NCBI GenBank assembly: GCA_009869945.1
Contig: WIXG01000316.1
Location: 1-64,000 of the forward strand
Direction: 5' to 3'
DNA: 64,000 nt
Source of the DNA: Mesaphorura yosii
Taxonomy: Eukaryota > Arthropoda > Collembola > Poduromorpha > Tullbergiidae
In this document: piece by piece, positions 34,618-45,892 of the stretch
How positions within the stretch are numbered: the stretch's first letter is position 1
Layout: every line of letters starts with the position of its first letter
Notes under the pieces: model-generated
The model's database searches: none
What the model was told of the DNA's origin: nothing
What the model saw: only the letters and a program-made list of their open reading frames with translations
Position numbers and translations under genes: made by a program

Positions 34618-35446
34618 TTTATTGCGATGAGTGAATTCTTCAAGTTTCTTCACCAACGATTTCGACAATGGTCAATGAATAAAGTACACGAAGCTGAGTT
34701 TCTTTAGTTTTATATCAGTGCGGAGTGTTACACAATTGGGCAAGGAAGCATGGGAATTGCTATCGAATAGAATACGCACAAGGCATTCAAATCATCATCA
34801 CGCAACTGTAATTACTTAATTAAAAGGATTAGTTACAGTCAAGGCCAAAGGTTCCGGCGTTTCGTCGGCTCATCATGCATAACAGTGAGAAAATTGGCTT
34901 ATTATGCCAACACCAAGCCAAGTTTCGGCTTGTGAAGCGATGGCTCGGATTTTTGCACGTTGATCACGTAGACGGAAGTGGCAACAGCAAAAATGGCCAT
35001 TGAAACACATGGGCGATGGACGGATGTGTGCCATTGACAGGAATTGGCGAATTAGACCCACTTCTTTTAATTTCTGGAATATTAAAGCACCGCAGCATCG
35101 TGAAGTAGCGTTGTGTTCATCAAAATGAATGAAGTTCATCCAAACGAACACTGCGAAATGACACCTGTTTATCCAGATGTTTCTTTGACGATTCTACCGA
35201 AAGCTTAGCAGTGGATGCGAATTCAATCAGCTTTCAAATCAGAACTCTCTTGAAGTCTTTTTGTTGGAGGAACGAGCCGAACGCAAAACCTCCACCGTAA
35301 GCTGAGCTCAAATTCCGTGGATTGTGAATTGTGATCAGAAATTAGTCACGGTGAGTGGAATGGATCCAAGTTGCAAGTTAGTTGTAAGTTCGTTCGACTT
35401 GCTAGTAAACGATTAATTCTTTGTCTGGTTTCATCTGTGTTTCAGG
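34618..35446. other. Divergent promoter region, gene H and RING-H2 gene
   Basis: The minus side carries the TATA-like box at 34707. The plus side ends in TGTGTTTCAG directly before the RING gene ATG, implying a spliced 5' leader. No other gene is recognised. Confidence 0.5.
34707..34714 (-). promoter_or_regulatory. TATA-like box of SEC14-like gene H
   Basis: The minus strand reads TATAAAAC followed about 20 bases on by ACTCAGCTT, and the start codon follows at 34617. The arrangement matches that of gene G, consistent with duplication of the promoter together with the gene. Confidence 0.4.
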
Positions 35447-36262
35447 ATGGCCTTCATCTGCGGCCTTTGTTACGTGGAGTTGACTACAAAGCCTGAGAAA
35501 AATCTGATTCGGGACGTTTGGAAACTTCACGAGAAAGACGGGGCATTTGCAAATGGTGTCTTCATTCCCTGCGGTCATGTCTACCATCTGGGCTGCATCG
35601 GTCAGTCGTGCTACAACCAAACTAAATCACGTAAAGGGTAAGGAATTTAACCAATTGATCTTCAACTATTGGCTCTATGGATAATTGAGTTTAGGTTGGC
35701 TTGTTGACTCCCATATTGATTATTGATTCTTTCAGGGCAGTACCAGTTTGTCCACGGTGCAAAGTACCGTGCCCAGTAACTGGGTCCTGCGTGACCATGA
35801 CACGACTCTATCCAGTCATTCGTAAGTGTGCAACTGTGCGGCAGCGTAGTTCCAGTTGTAACGATTTTCTGCTTAATTCCATCAAAATCCGTCCTGTCTT
35901 GCCGGTATTTTTCAGGAAACGAAGAAGACGAGAAGGAAGAAGAGAACGAGCGTGATCCTGCCCCTGAATTGACGCCGAACCCAGCCGTCACTGTCGTGGA
36001 AGACGCGAGTCCCAGTCAAAAAGCAGCCGAACCAAGGCAGCTGTTCTCTGCTTGCCATGCCATTGTTGCTCTCTTCCTCTTCGCGTTGGTGATTCAAACC
36101 GTGTACTATCAACTTCGCCACGCTGACAAAAGTAATGCGGCTGACATTGAAGATGAAGACGTCGTCGACCCGCGCTGGGTTCGCCAATTCTACGCTTCGT
36201 TCGCGGTTGGTGTCCTCGTGTCCTGCGTCGCTGCGTTCCTCTTTGATGATCTTACTGATTAA
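35447..36262 (+). CDS. RING-H2 zinc-finger protein with two membrane helices
   Basis: Three exons (35447-35637, 35736-35821, 35916-36262), 207 residues. The N-terminal half shows a C3H2C3 (RING-H2) order: C-G-L-C at residues 5-8, then CGHVYHLGC, then CPRC after the first intron. RING-H2 proteins are usually E3 ubiquitin ligases. The acidic middle (EEDEKEEENERD) leads to two hydrophobic helices (about residues 144-166 and 184-205: FSACHAIVALFLFALVIQTV and FAVGVLVSCVAAFLF), with a short acidic loop between them. It is thus a small membrane-anchored candidate ligase facing the cytosol. The family member is not identified. It sits between SEC14-like genes H and I on the opposite strand. Confidence 0.82.
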
Positions 36263-36418
36263 CTGATTTAACTGATTACGGACCACATTTATATTTATGT
36301 ATGTTTTATTTCCGATACTCTAAATTGCTAATCGCTAATTGCTGCTACTAAAAAGGAAGAAATAAAATTGTAATCCTTTGCAATTGCTACTAAAAAGAAT
36401 CCCAGCTTAGGTTTAGGT

Positions 36419-38231
36419 TTATGAACGAATCGCCGGTAGCAAAGACGCGTTTGCAAGGTCCTTGCCGTCTTCATCGGCGGCGGTCGTCTCGGGCGAATCA
36501 GCTTGTTCAATTCTGATCAGGTAATTTACCATTTTCCCACGAATTCGGCTGTACGTGTTGTCGAAGAGAACAACATCTAAAAGAGATAAGTTCAGTTCAG
36601 ACCTTAATAATATTCTGCGTCCCAGGAAAGATGAAGGCAAAAGGGCATTCGGCTCACATTTTCCTGGCTTCTCGCAGCGCACTGAGCCCTCTTCCAGAGC
36701 ATTCGACCTGGACTTCTCGTATTTCCGGTACTTGACCACTTCACTGCCAGTGTTCTCGTACTTGATCGCAAATCCAATGTCAAAGTCACGAATTCTGAAT
36801 TTCCAGCTGAAAATACAGTAAAATTCTTTATGACTCAAGGAAAAAGGCAATTCGTATGCGTTAAGAATCTTACATGATTTTGCTGGCTGTTTTATCAATG
36901 TAGTACTCGAGTTTCAAGTCTGTGCCGGGCCCGACAATTTTCTCCACAAATAGGTTCAATTTGGCGTCGGAATTACTCTCAGGCAAGGTCAAAGCCAATG
37001 ACCTCGGGTCGCGTTGCAGTGTGGAAGCATACTGCAAGAGATAAGCCGTTATCGGTTCCGAGTGTCGTGCAGGACAAAGTTCGCTGTTGAAACCAATTCA
37101 TTACCAATGCTTTGGTGCCTGTGCCGCCATAAATCGTAGGAATTTGATCCGTTGGGATGTTATTCAGCAGTATCGGCCTCCATTTCTCTGCATTCGAGTC
37201 GTAGATTTGAACCTTCGACAGCGTCCGGGCTGACAGCAGTGGCTTTATCAGACTAGAAGGATTTTAGACATTTTGCCAGACATTTTGCATTAAGAAGTCA
37301 CTCACTTGAACAAGATTGCAAAAATCCTCGGCGCTAGACAAAATAAGTAGTACAAATGAAGATAGTAAGTGTTGCAAAAATGGAAACCTTAAGATCTTAA
37401 CACACCATTGATGATATACGCAGCTTTGAGTGTCTCTGGGAAGTTTGCTTCGTACTGGCGAACGGATTCCAGCATTGCGTCGACTGCTGCGAATGACGTG
37501 AGCTGCCGCATGGAGAAGCCCTTCATGTCGAAGATCGCCACAAACTGCGAGATGAACTTTCCAGTTGCTTTGATCTTGGCCTTGACCTCGTTTGTCACGT
37601 TGACGCTCATCTTCTGGATGAAGCGGAGAAAGAGATCTTTCTCACCCCGCTCCGCGTACTTACGAATGTCCCACTCGCCAACCGGTGCAAAGATTATGGG
37701 GCAACCCTCACTGTCGTACCCGTAAATGTCGAAGAGAAAGGCGGTGGGATACTCGGCGGGGGGATCCCACTCGTGAATCTTCTTGTAGCCGACCGCTTCT
37801 CGCCATTCAAACGACTGCCAAAAGGCAAAAGTACGATTATCATGCGCTAAGCGTGATTTCAGTATTTCAGTGACTTACCCTCCTCATCATCTGTTCGGCC
37901 TTGGGTAGATCCAACTCTCGAGCTAAAATTAAGCAAATCAGATCACAAAATGAGATGACCATCGAGGAGACTGATGATTGCTGGTACTGGCAAAATGACA
38001 GTGCGTGGCTTACCTCGCAACCAAGACAGTAGGAAGATGTCGTGCTGCTCGAATTCATCCAACTCAATATCGTAGACATTCTTCCGGAACTGCAGGATAA
38101 AATTAACTAAGCAATTTGCCGAATTTGTCTTGTTGCTTTTAGTTTTGTACTTATCTGAGCTTAGCATTGCTTGGCCGGTCTTTCCTTACCTTATCAAGTA
38201 TTGGTTTTTCTTGCGCTGTTGGCTCAGCCAT
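36419..38231 (-). CDS. SEC14-like protein I (CRAL-TRIO + GOLD)
   Basis: Nine exons (38231-38190, 38089-38014, 37922-37879, 37814-37406, 37333-37306, 37252-37105, 37031-36874, 36806-36658, 36576-36419), 403 residues, the longest member. CRAL-TRIO: DIYGYDSEGCPIIFAPVGEW, FVAIFDMKGFSMRQLTSFAA, FPETLKAAYIINAPRIFAIL, TIYGGTGTKAL. GOLD: FVEKIVGPGTDLKLEYYIDK, FDIGFAIKYENTGSEVV, NTYSRIRGKMVNYLIRI. An extra intron cuts off a 28-base micro-exon (37306-37333) in the stretch after the INAP motif, which no paralogue here has. The acidic tail (DSPETTAADEDGKDL) matches the tail position of G and H. Confidence 0.9.
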
Positions 38232-39487
38232 GTTGCAGCGCTCGCGCTTGGCTGGAAATCTGGGCGAAAATACTCACGAATCTCGAAATCGCAATTGCGA
38301 TTTGACTGTGCGACAGCAATAGCTGTTAAAGATCAGCTGTCAATTATGCAAAACGGATCAGAGAAATGAACATGGAAGAGATCATGGGACTTGGAACCCA
38401 GTCGACCCAGCCTATTCTACTGAGAGCATTGCCAACCTCACGCCGATTGAATTCGCATTGCACGGTCCATTAACTAAAGCGTACTATGTACAGGTGGCTT
38501 GATTTTGTTAAGGAGTGACCAGCTCACACTCATAATTAAGATCTCTGATTATCACTGTTTGGCTGGACACGCAATGGGCATCTCAATTCCAATTGTTATT
38601 GCTGCGTTAGCATCCGGTTTATGGTCGTGCATGACCTCGGCAGGGTCCGCTAAGTTCGTGTTAACGAGCAGAGCGTGAAATCTGGACAATATTTCAGTTC
38701 ATTGCGTTTTATTGCGTTTTATTTTATGTGAGGTGTAATTAAAATTACTCAGGCTTTGTGTGTTGAGAGATCATTTCCACCCTCATCCTTTTGTCTGCTC
38801 CCGTTTAACTGCCTTCCAACAGGCAAGGTGAGACGAGCTTTGAAAATTCGCCTTGGAGTTGGAGTTCGTCACCGAACGCGTATTGCATTTAATGCTCGTG
38901 TTTGAGTATCGATATCGATTATTGGTCAGAAACTCGAGTGAATTGAGTATGAAGGCGACGGGCATAACAAATTATCTTGAGATACCTCTGCTGACAAACA
39001 CGAATTGGTTCGTGAATTCATTGACCTTTTGTCAATACTCAATAATGATAATGACAGCTTGTGATGAGCAAATTGCTGACACGCGCGGCACGCACAGTCG
39101 AGGTTCCAAAAATAAGTCTGTTTACTTTGCATTATTTGCAACAAAGACTTTGGCTGGAGCTGGAGCCGCTTCCAGGCATTCCAGAGCCCGGCCAGCCCGT
39201 CGGCCGAAGAAGCGGCTTCGCTTTGTCGTGCAAGATTTGTTTTGTCTCCGGTTTCTTCGCAACGCATGCACGAAAGGAAGTGTGATTGATTGATTTGACT
39301 TGTCCTGTGTCGAGTTTGTGTTTGGAAGTTCGAGTTGAATTAATTTGTTCGTAGGTGTACGCATGCATACGAGTGTATAAAAGACTTGAAAGAAGAAGTT
39401 TTTGGCTCCAGCTGCAGCAGACGCAAAGAAGAATGAAATTGACCACATTCTAAGTTCTAACGGCTTGCGGTGACGGTGACACTGGCG
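38232..39487. other. Divergent promoter region, gene I and RP2-like gene
   Basis: Contains the TATA box at 39376 for the plus-strand RP2-like gene. Several short frames (for example 38853-39293) lack domains. No other gene recognised. Confidence 0.5.
39376..39383 (+). promoter_or_regulatory. TATA box of the RP2-like gene
   Basis: TATAAAAG stands 112 bases before the ATG at 39488, on the same strand and with no competing start codon of a long frame between them. Confidence 0.5.
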
Positions 39488-40438
39488 ATGGGCTGCGTTG
39501 GAAGCTTCATAAACTGTTTCGACTGCCGAAACGTGGGCCTGGAAGACGAAGAGGCCACGCTGGACACCAACAGTGTGAAAAAGTACTCTTGGTAAGTTGG
39601 CTGCTTATTGCAGCTGCTTTGTCAAGCTCTCTGGCGCCTGACTCCTGACATTGTACATTTTTGCAGGGATTCACGCCCGAAAGTGTCCAATCACCGAATC
39701 GAGCATCAGTCGGACACAGAAATCTTCAAGCAGCCTGGCTCCATTGATGGGCAGCAAATTGTCATTCAAAACTGCAAAAACTGCTTGATTTACTTGCTGG
39801 ACCACGTCGCTGCGCTGAATATTGACGACTGTGATGACTGCGTGATTGTGTGCGGGCCAGTTCGGGGAAGGTAGCAGTGCATTTCAGGAATTTTGGCACG
39901 CTTATACTTTTTAAATTTATATTCTAAATTCGAATTTTGCATTTTATAGCGTTTTTCTGCGCGAAACGACCAATTCGACGCTGTGCTCCGTCTCCAGTCA
40001 GCTCCGGCTGCGAGACTGTCGGTCAATTCACCTGTTTTCTAGTGCGGAGTCGGAACCAATCATCGAGAATTGCGTGGATGTCAAAATTTCGTCGTACTCG
40101 TTGTCTTACGACACTTTGCCAGGTAAATGAACTTCACCACATAAAAAAGCAAAGAGCCTACTTGAGTACACTTTGTTGTTCATTCCTTTTCAGACCATTT
40201 TGCAGCGGCGTCGCTCTGTCCTGATAAACTCATCTCGCACTCGATTTACGATTACACGCCCTCCGACATGCTGGGAGCTCCGAACTGGAGCAAGTTGCCG
40301 GCGACGGTGGACGAGAAAAAGTACATTCCCGTTCCATGTGAAGGAGGAAGGTTTAAGTTCTCGATTGATAAAGAGAATTCGTTTGTATTCAATTACGTGA
40401 ACGGGAACGCCAGTGGCAATGGCAATGGTAAAATGTGA
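39488..40438 (+). CDS. RP2-like protein, TBCC/C-CAP domain, no NDPK tail
   Basis: Four exons (39488-39591, 39667-39870, 39950-40122, 40194-40438), 241 residues. RP2 is a GTPase-activating protein for ARL3 that releases lipidated cargo at the cilium. Visible: N-terminal MGC, the substrate for myristoylation at Gly2 and palmitoylation at Cys3; the TBCC beta-helix (about residues 45-170) with GQQIVIQNCKNCLIYLLDHV, DDCDDCVIVCGPVRGSVF and CSVSSQLRLRDCRSI. The latter keeps the catalytic-type Arg seen in QFRVRDCR of human RP2. The family motif after the domain, HDFTP...NWSLLP, appears as YDYTP...NWSKLP. The protein then ends about 40 residues later, so the C-terminal nucleoside-diphosphate-kinase-like domain of vertebrate RP2 (350 residues) is absent. 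Confidence 0.88.
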
Positions 40439-40633
40439 TCTTTATTAATCACGTTAGAATTAAGAAGTTAAGAATTAAAGTTACGTAAATCCGGTAAAGT
40501 GCGTCAGGGTAAAATCACTAATCAATAAACTAAATACTGCTTAAAGTACTGTTCTGTTAAAGAGTTTAACGATTTACGAGTTAATAAAATAAATTAGCAT
40601 CCTGCTTTAGCTGCAGGCTCGATCGATCAATTT

Positions 40634-42575
40634 TCATTCTTCTCGGACTTCGGCCGCGGCATCCACACCCGCGTCCACTCCGTTTTCGACCACAATCAGA
40701 TGGTAGATTGTTTTGGACCGAAACATGCTGAATGTGTTGTCGAAGACGAACGTATCTGAAAATAGCAAGCAACGCCATCGCAATTGAATTATTTGATTGC
40801 ACTGAACAACTGATCACCGAATTCCAAGAAAATGCCCAAGCGAGTCGCTGTCTTGGCTTGGCTTACATTTTCCCGTTTTGGTGCAAGAGAATGACCCTTC
40901 TTGTACTTGTTCGTTGGCGTGGATTCTCTTGAGTGGGATGACAGCCTCGTTTTCATTGTGAAGCAGCGCGAATCCAATGTCATAGCTCGCAGTTTTGAAG
41001 ATCCAGCTGTTAGCACACATTTTCGATTTAAATTAATGCCAAGTTTAAAATTGCCAGTCTAAGCTTTACCTAATTGTTGAATTTGGCTCCTTCACTTCGT
41101 AGTCCAGCATGAGTTTATCGCCTGCCTTCACAGTCACCTCCGTCAGAGAATCGACGCTGATTCCTCCTAGTCCAATCGTCTCCTCACTTTCCATGCTCTT
41201 CAAGTATTCAATTTTCTTCTGTAACGTGTCTGGCCGTTTACCACCGTAGAATTCTGGCAACTCTTCTTCCGACGCGACTTTCAGAAGATGTTGCTTCCAT
41301 TTATCCGAATTATGGTCGTAGACTTGCACCCTTTTCAGTGTTTTAGCAGCGAGCATGCTTTTTATGAGCGGAAAGACGAGAGCGAAGATTTTCGGAGCTA
41401 AAATCAGAAAAAGAAAATATCTTCAGCGCAACAGTTGAAAAGTAGGACATCCAAACTTACCATTAACAACGTATGCGAGGCGAAGAGTTTCCGGAAAATT
41501 ACGCTCGCAAAGTCGAAAATTTGGGAACATCAACTCCTGAACTGAGAATTGACACACAAAAATAAGAACCAATCACGAATATGGAGCATCGCCCTGATTG
41601 CTTGATTCTTACTTGCTGGCGACGTCAAATGATGCAGGCGCAGCCCTTTCAAGTCGAAGATCAGATTGTATTTCGTTATCAAAATGTTCTCTGCTGGCTT
41701 GGAGCGTGCTTTCACGTTGGCCATGACCTTGGCTGCAAACTGAAGGACGAATTTGTTGACCGCCTCCTTTCGCCCGGCGACCAGCTCCTTTCTCGCGTAA
41801 GTGTCCCATTCGCAGAGAGGAATTATGATGACAGGGTACCCATCACGGTCGTAGCCACATAATTCATATGGAAAACACGTCTCGTAGTGCTTTGGAGGCT
41901 GCCATGATAAAATTGTGTCGTAGCCTTTCGATGCGAGGTAGTTTTTCGACTATTGAGAGAGCAAACACGAAATTATCGCCAAGTGCTTGCTTAACTCAGG
42001 CTTAAGTGTTGGTCAATTAAATAATGCGCAAAAAGCAAAATTAGTATGTACAGCGAAATAAGGAAGCAAAAACTCAGGCTTAATTCATACATTATCAGGC
42101 AAAGCATAAAGAAAGTCTTGTCTTAACTCACATTACGAATCATCTCCTCGGCTTTATCTAGGTCATGTTCCCTCGCTGTGGACGAACAAACCATTTACCC
42201 TTTACTGTTTACACAAAACCGCATCGCGTACGCGGTACACACGGGAAAATTCACACTGCATTCTATTTAACAAGTTTAACTGCAGGAGAAGGGGCTCAGG
42301 GCGGCTCAAGACACTGAAAAAACTTACCTCGTAGCCAGGCGACCATGCAAATGTCGTGGTTCTCCACCTCGTCGAATGTCATGTCGGTAATTCTGTTCCG
42401 GAACTGGAAAATCACAACACAAAGTATCGACGTAATTTGCGTAATTCTCAATGCATCTCTTCTACGATTGCGGATTGCCGGTTTTCGGTCGCTGGAGTCA
42501 AGAATCGCAAGCGCAAGTTTGTCTTACCTGCACAATCAATTTGGACTCCTCTTCAGTGATCGGTACGAACGCCAT
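40634..42575 (-). CDS. SEC14-like protein J (CRAL-TRIO + GOLD)
   Basis: Eight exons (42575-42528, 42403-42328, 42175-42132, 41949-41613, 41541-41461, 41397-41070, 41006-40867, 40755-40634), 391 residues. It ends 195 bases from the stop of the convergent RP2-like gene. CRAL-TRIO: ELCGYDRDGYPVIIIPLCEW, LIFDLKGLRLHHLTSPAS, FPETLRLAYVVNAPKIFALV, EFYGGKRPDTLQKK. GOLD: VTVKAGDKLMLDYEVKEPNS, WIFKTASYDIGFALLHNENE, FDNTFSMFRSKTIYHLIVV. It is the most divergent GOLD member (VVNAP, LRLHHL) and keeps the ancestral 44- and 81-base exons. Intron 7 begins with GTAAGCCAAGCCAAG, one copy of a word scattered across the window. Confidence 0.9.
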
Positions 42576-43861
42576 TTTTGTGATTCTGAGCTAGAAAAGA
42601 ATTAAACACAGCCGCAGAGGGCAGAGAGACTGAATTTTGAGCTGAAGACTAAGAAACGAACGACGACAGCTCACGACGAAGATGAAGACAGAACTGCAAC
42701 TGATGCAACTTTACTTTCGAAAACTTGTTGCAAGTTACTCACGCTGACGCTGATAAAGGCTGAATGCAGACGTTTACTCTTCATTCAACACGCCTCCTTA
42801 ATGCTCGCTATAACTCGATTCATTGATACGCACAATCTTATGAGCAAATCTTCACGTCTGTTCAGAGTTCAGCAAAAATGCCAAATGCACTTGCTGCCTG
42901 AGCTTGCTTGCTGCAGTTTGGAGTTTGCAGTATTAAGCAAGAGGGACGGGCTGTGACGAAAAAATTAGGCGCATGTGATTGTTGTACAATTCCTTCACGT
43001 TCACGTTCACATGTTCGATATTCGCTAATTAGGCAACTCATTACGACTACGGCCAACCTCGACATACGCGTACCCACAACAATGACTGCGACGTCTTGCG
43101 TCGTAATTGCGGCTGTGCCAGGCCACAATGGATTTTCCAATGTTAATCCGATTCATCATTGAATTGCACGTTCTTATTGCATTCTCATTCTCATGATCGT
43201 GGCCGGGATGAAGGATAACTGACCAACTTACTGCATAGTGCATACACACGGCCGTACTGCTTACATTTCAACGCTTTTTTCGTTATTTCATCTTGACCTT
43301 GTTTTGGACCAACAATGGGATACGAACGCGAACGCGACAGCGACAAAAACATTGCAGCATGAACATTTACAGGTAGCACACAATTGTGTATTGAGTTGAG
43401 GATGATTCTATAATTAGATTCGGCCCATCGCATCACCTTGAATAAAGGCTTGCCTCTAGGCTCAACCCGACTCTCTGGCAAACATGAATCTTTCCCAGAT
43501 GACTTGAAATTAAACGATAATCTGAATCTTTTCATGGCGTTTCGGCGTCTGCTCACTTTCGAGCTTTCACAGAGCAGTGCAGATTAGAATAAAATGTGGA
43601 GAAAAATACTACGCTAGATATTAAAATTCTGCCAGGGCAAAATTAAGATAGCAATAATAATTTATTTCCAGTATTTGCATAGGTACAATTCACAATGGTT
43701 GATGACGACAACGACGACGGTAAGTGACATGATTAAGACACAACGAAGACGCATTAATCAGACGTGTAAATGTTAAAATAAGTTATTAATCTTGATTAGC
43801 AATCGTAGTTTATTAAATTACGTGCTCAGCAAAATCAGTAAATTAATCCTGAACCTAGATA
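42576..43861. other. Intergenic between SEC14-like gene J and PRPF3
   Basis: No gene recognised. It marks the right-hand end of the SEC14-like cluster. Confidence 0.5.
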
Positions 43862-45892
43862 TTAGACGTTTTCTGTTATACTCTCCAGCACGGTCCCACT
43901 GAGCGCCAAATCCCAGAAATGCTCGATGCCATGCTTCTTGAAGTACTCTCGTCCCTGCTCTTCAGTCTGGACAAACTTGAATTTAATGTCGGAGAACGCC
44001 CGCTCCTTCATCGTCCCCTCCCATATCAGAACGCACTTGTTCGCTGTGTCCGGCTTGTCTTTAACGTAATCTTCGCTCCATTTGATTCTGCCCATCATCA
44101 GCCGCTTGTACTTTCTCTGCTGCTTGGGTCCGCCTTCCACGACGATGACGTTGCATTCGCGGTAGAGAAGAACACAGCCCGTCATTGTTAGCTGTTTCGC
44201 ATTCGTCTCGACTTTGAACTTCTTGGCCTGGTTCGACAAGTCGTCGATGCGATACACGCTGACATTCACGCCTAGAGAAACGTCCTCTTTGATTTTCTTC
44301 AGTTTTTTCTCCTTCTTCTGCTCCGGCGTTAATTTCCTCGCAAGATTGGCGTCTTTGTGCTGCTTGAGCCGCTTCGCCATTTGCTGCCGCACGTGCGCCT
44401 CGATTTTCGTCGGATCCTGCACGGCCTCAACCCCCAACACTCTCATCAAGTTGGAAATTCGGACTTTAGGCTGGTCAGCGGGCTCCAGGCCGAGTCGGAT
44501 CTTCTCCTGCTTCTCCTTCCACGTCTCACGTCGGTTCTGTCGACGGAGTTTCTTCATTTCCTTCTTGGTTAAGAACACAGGAACGTACACCGGCTTGTGG
44601 GGATCGGTTGGGCAACGGAGTTGTGTTGGGTGCTCGATCAAACTCGTGACGCAGTCTTTCTTCAACGGGGAATCATATGTTAAAATGTCTTTCCCGTCCT
44701 CCCGCTCCTTGACATCCTCAAACAGAAGCGAATCCCACCATTCCACTTGCGGGATGTACTCGGCAGACTTTTCCGCCTTGCTGGCAACTGCACCAGAGAG
44801 ACGTGCGAGCCGAGCGGCGGTCGAAATTCCAGTCTTCCTCGCCTTATCGGCAATTTCTTGCTGGAGTTTGGCCAACTGAGTTTGCATACGCTGCCTGTGA
44901 GCTTGTGCAATGTACTTTCCGGGTTCGTTAAATTGCAAGGCTTTCTTTGCACGCTTCTGTTTGATGTTGGTGATTGGCGGAAGTCGATTGTCAAAATACT
45001 TGTTACTCTGTGCTTCTTCTATCTCTTCTTGCTGCTCCTGCTTCTCCTGCTGTGATACGGGCTTGTGTTCTTTCCGCTGGGCCCGAATATTTGCTTTCAA
45101 TGTCGGCTGATGCTGAGGGAATAAAAGATGTTTGCCGGACATGTCGACGGCTCTACCTTCGTTGTCCAGAAGTAGAGGTACGGGCTTGGAAGGCTCCGCG
45201 GTGCCATCGACCGCATCTCTTTTGATCAGGATGTTGGCCGCAAGCTTGCTCTGAATCTGAGCTTGGAGTTCAGCGAGTTTCTTCTTCTTGTCACTCTCAA
45301 ACATATCATTCTCGTGAGGACGTTTCACGCCTACCAGGCTTGCTGCTGTCGGAACCACCACGAGTGGTGTAGGAATCACAATTCCAGGCGCAGGCGACTG
45401 AGGTATTACGATTCCAGGCGGTGGCAACGCGACTTGTGGTGCTCCTCCCGGGTCCATCCCAAGTAAGGCCCGTTTTCTTTGCTCAATGATTTTCTGCGCG
45501 TTTGCCATCATTTCCTTGATCTGAGCGCTTGACATTTGCACTCCGCCTCCTGCACCTCCTCCGGCACCGCTGCTGCCGCCACCGTTTATTGAAGTCTGCA
45601 TTTCCATTTTGAAGCCGCACAGTCTATCAGCGAGAAATTCTCTATAATCTGTAATCAAAACATTCATCAAATTTAGATGGTGAGCACGATATGTTTCCAA
45701 AATGAGGAATACCTGCGCCTTATCAAGTCAAAATTTCCAAATTCAAAGACGGAGGATCCGAGATTCGACGAAATGGTCACTTAATTAAATAACGTGTGCT
45801 TTATCAGTTGAAGATGAATCTGGGTTCAGTTTCTCCAATATCCAGGCTTCGAGGCTCCAATATTTCAATTTCAATTTCCAGGTTTCCACCAT
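43862..45892 (-). CDS. PRPF3: PRPF3, U4/U6 small nuclear ribonucleoprotein Prp3
   Basis: Two exons, 45892-45794 and 45712-43862, 649 residues; the human protein has 683. Prp3 binds the U4/U6 RNA duplex in the tri-snRNP and is needed for spliceosome activation. The first exon begins MVETWKLKLKYWSLEAWILE and runs into the second (VFLILETYRAHHLNLMNVL) to form the N-terminal PWI nucleic-acid-binding domain (about residues 10-75). A Gly-rich linker and a helical region follow (QIKEMMANAQKIIEQRKRAL, DNEGRAVDMSGKHL, PTLKANIRAQR). The conserved PRP3 and DUF1115-type C-terminal domains follow: PKVRISNLMRVLGVEAVQDP, EAHVRQQMAKR, VVEGGPKQQRKYKRLMMGRI and a final KHGIEHFWDLALSGTVLES. The 81-base intron has a GTTATT donor, so the 5' model is slightly less certain than the rest. 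Confidence 0.94.

Noticed and set aside
10559-42575. Reading the SEC14-like array as one giant multi-domain gene
   Set aside because: Each unit has its own ATG exon, complete CRAL-TRIO domain and stop codon, and unrelated genes lie between units.
43919-45225. Several plus-strand frames of 80-220 codons opposite PRPF3
   Set aside because: Antisense shadows of the conserved PRPF3 exon.
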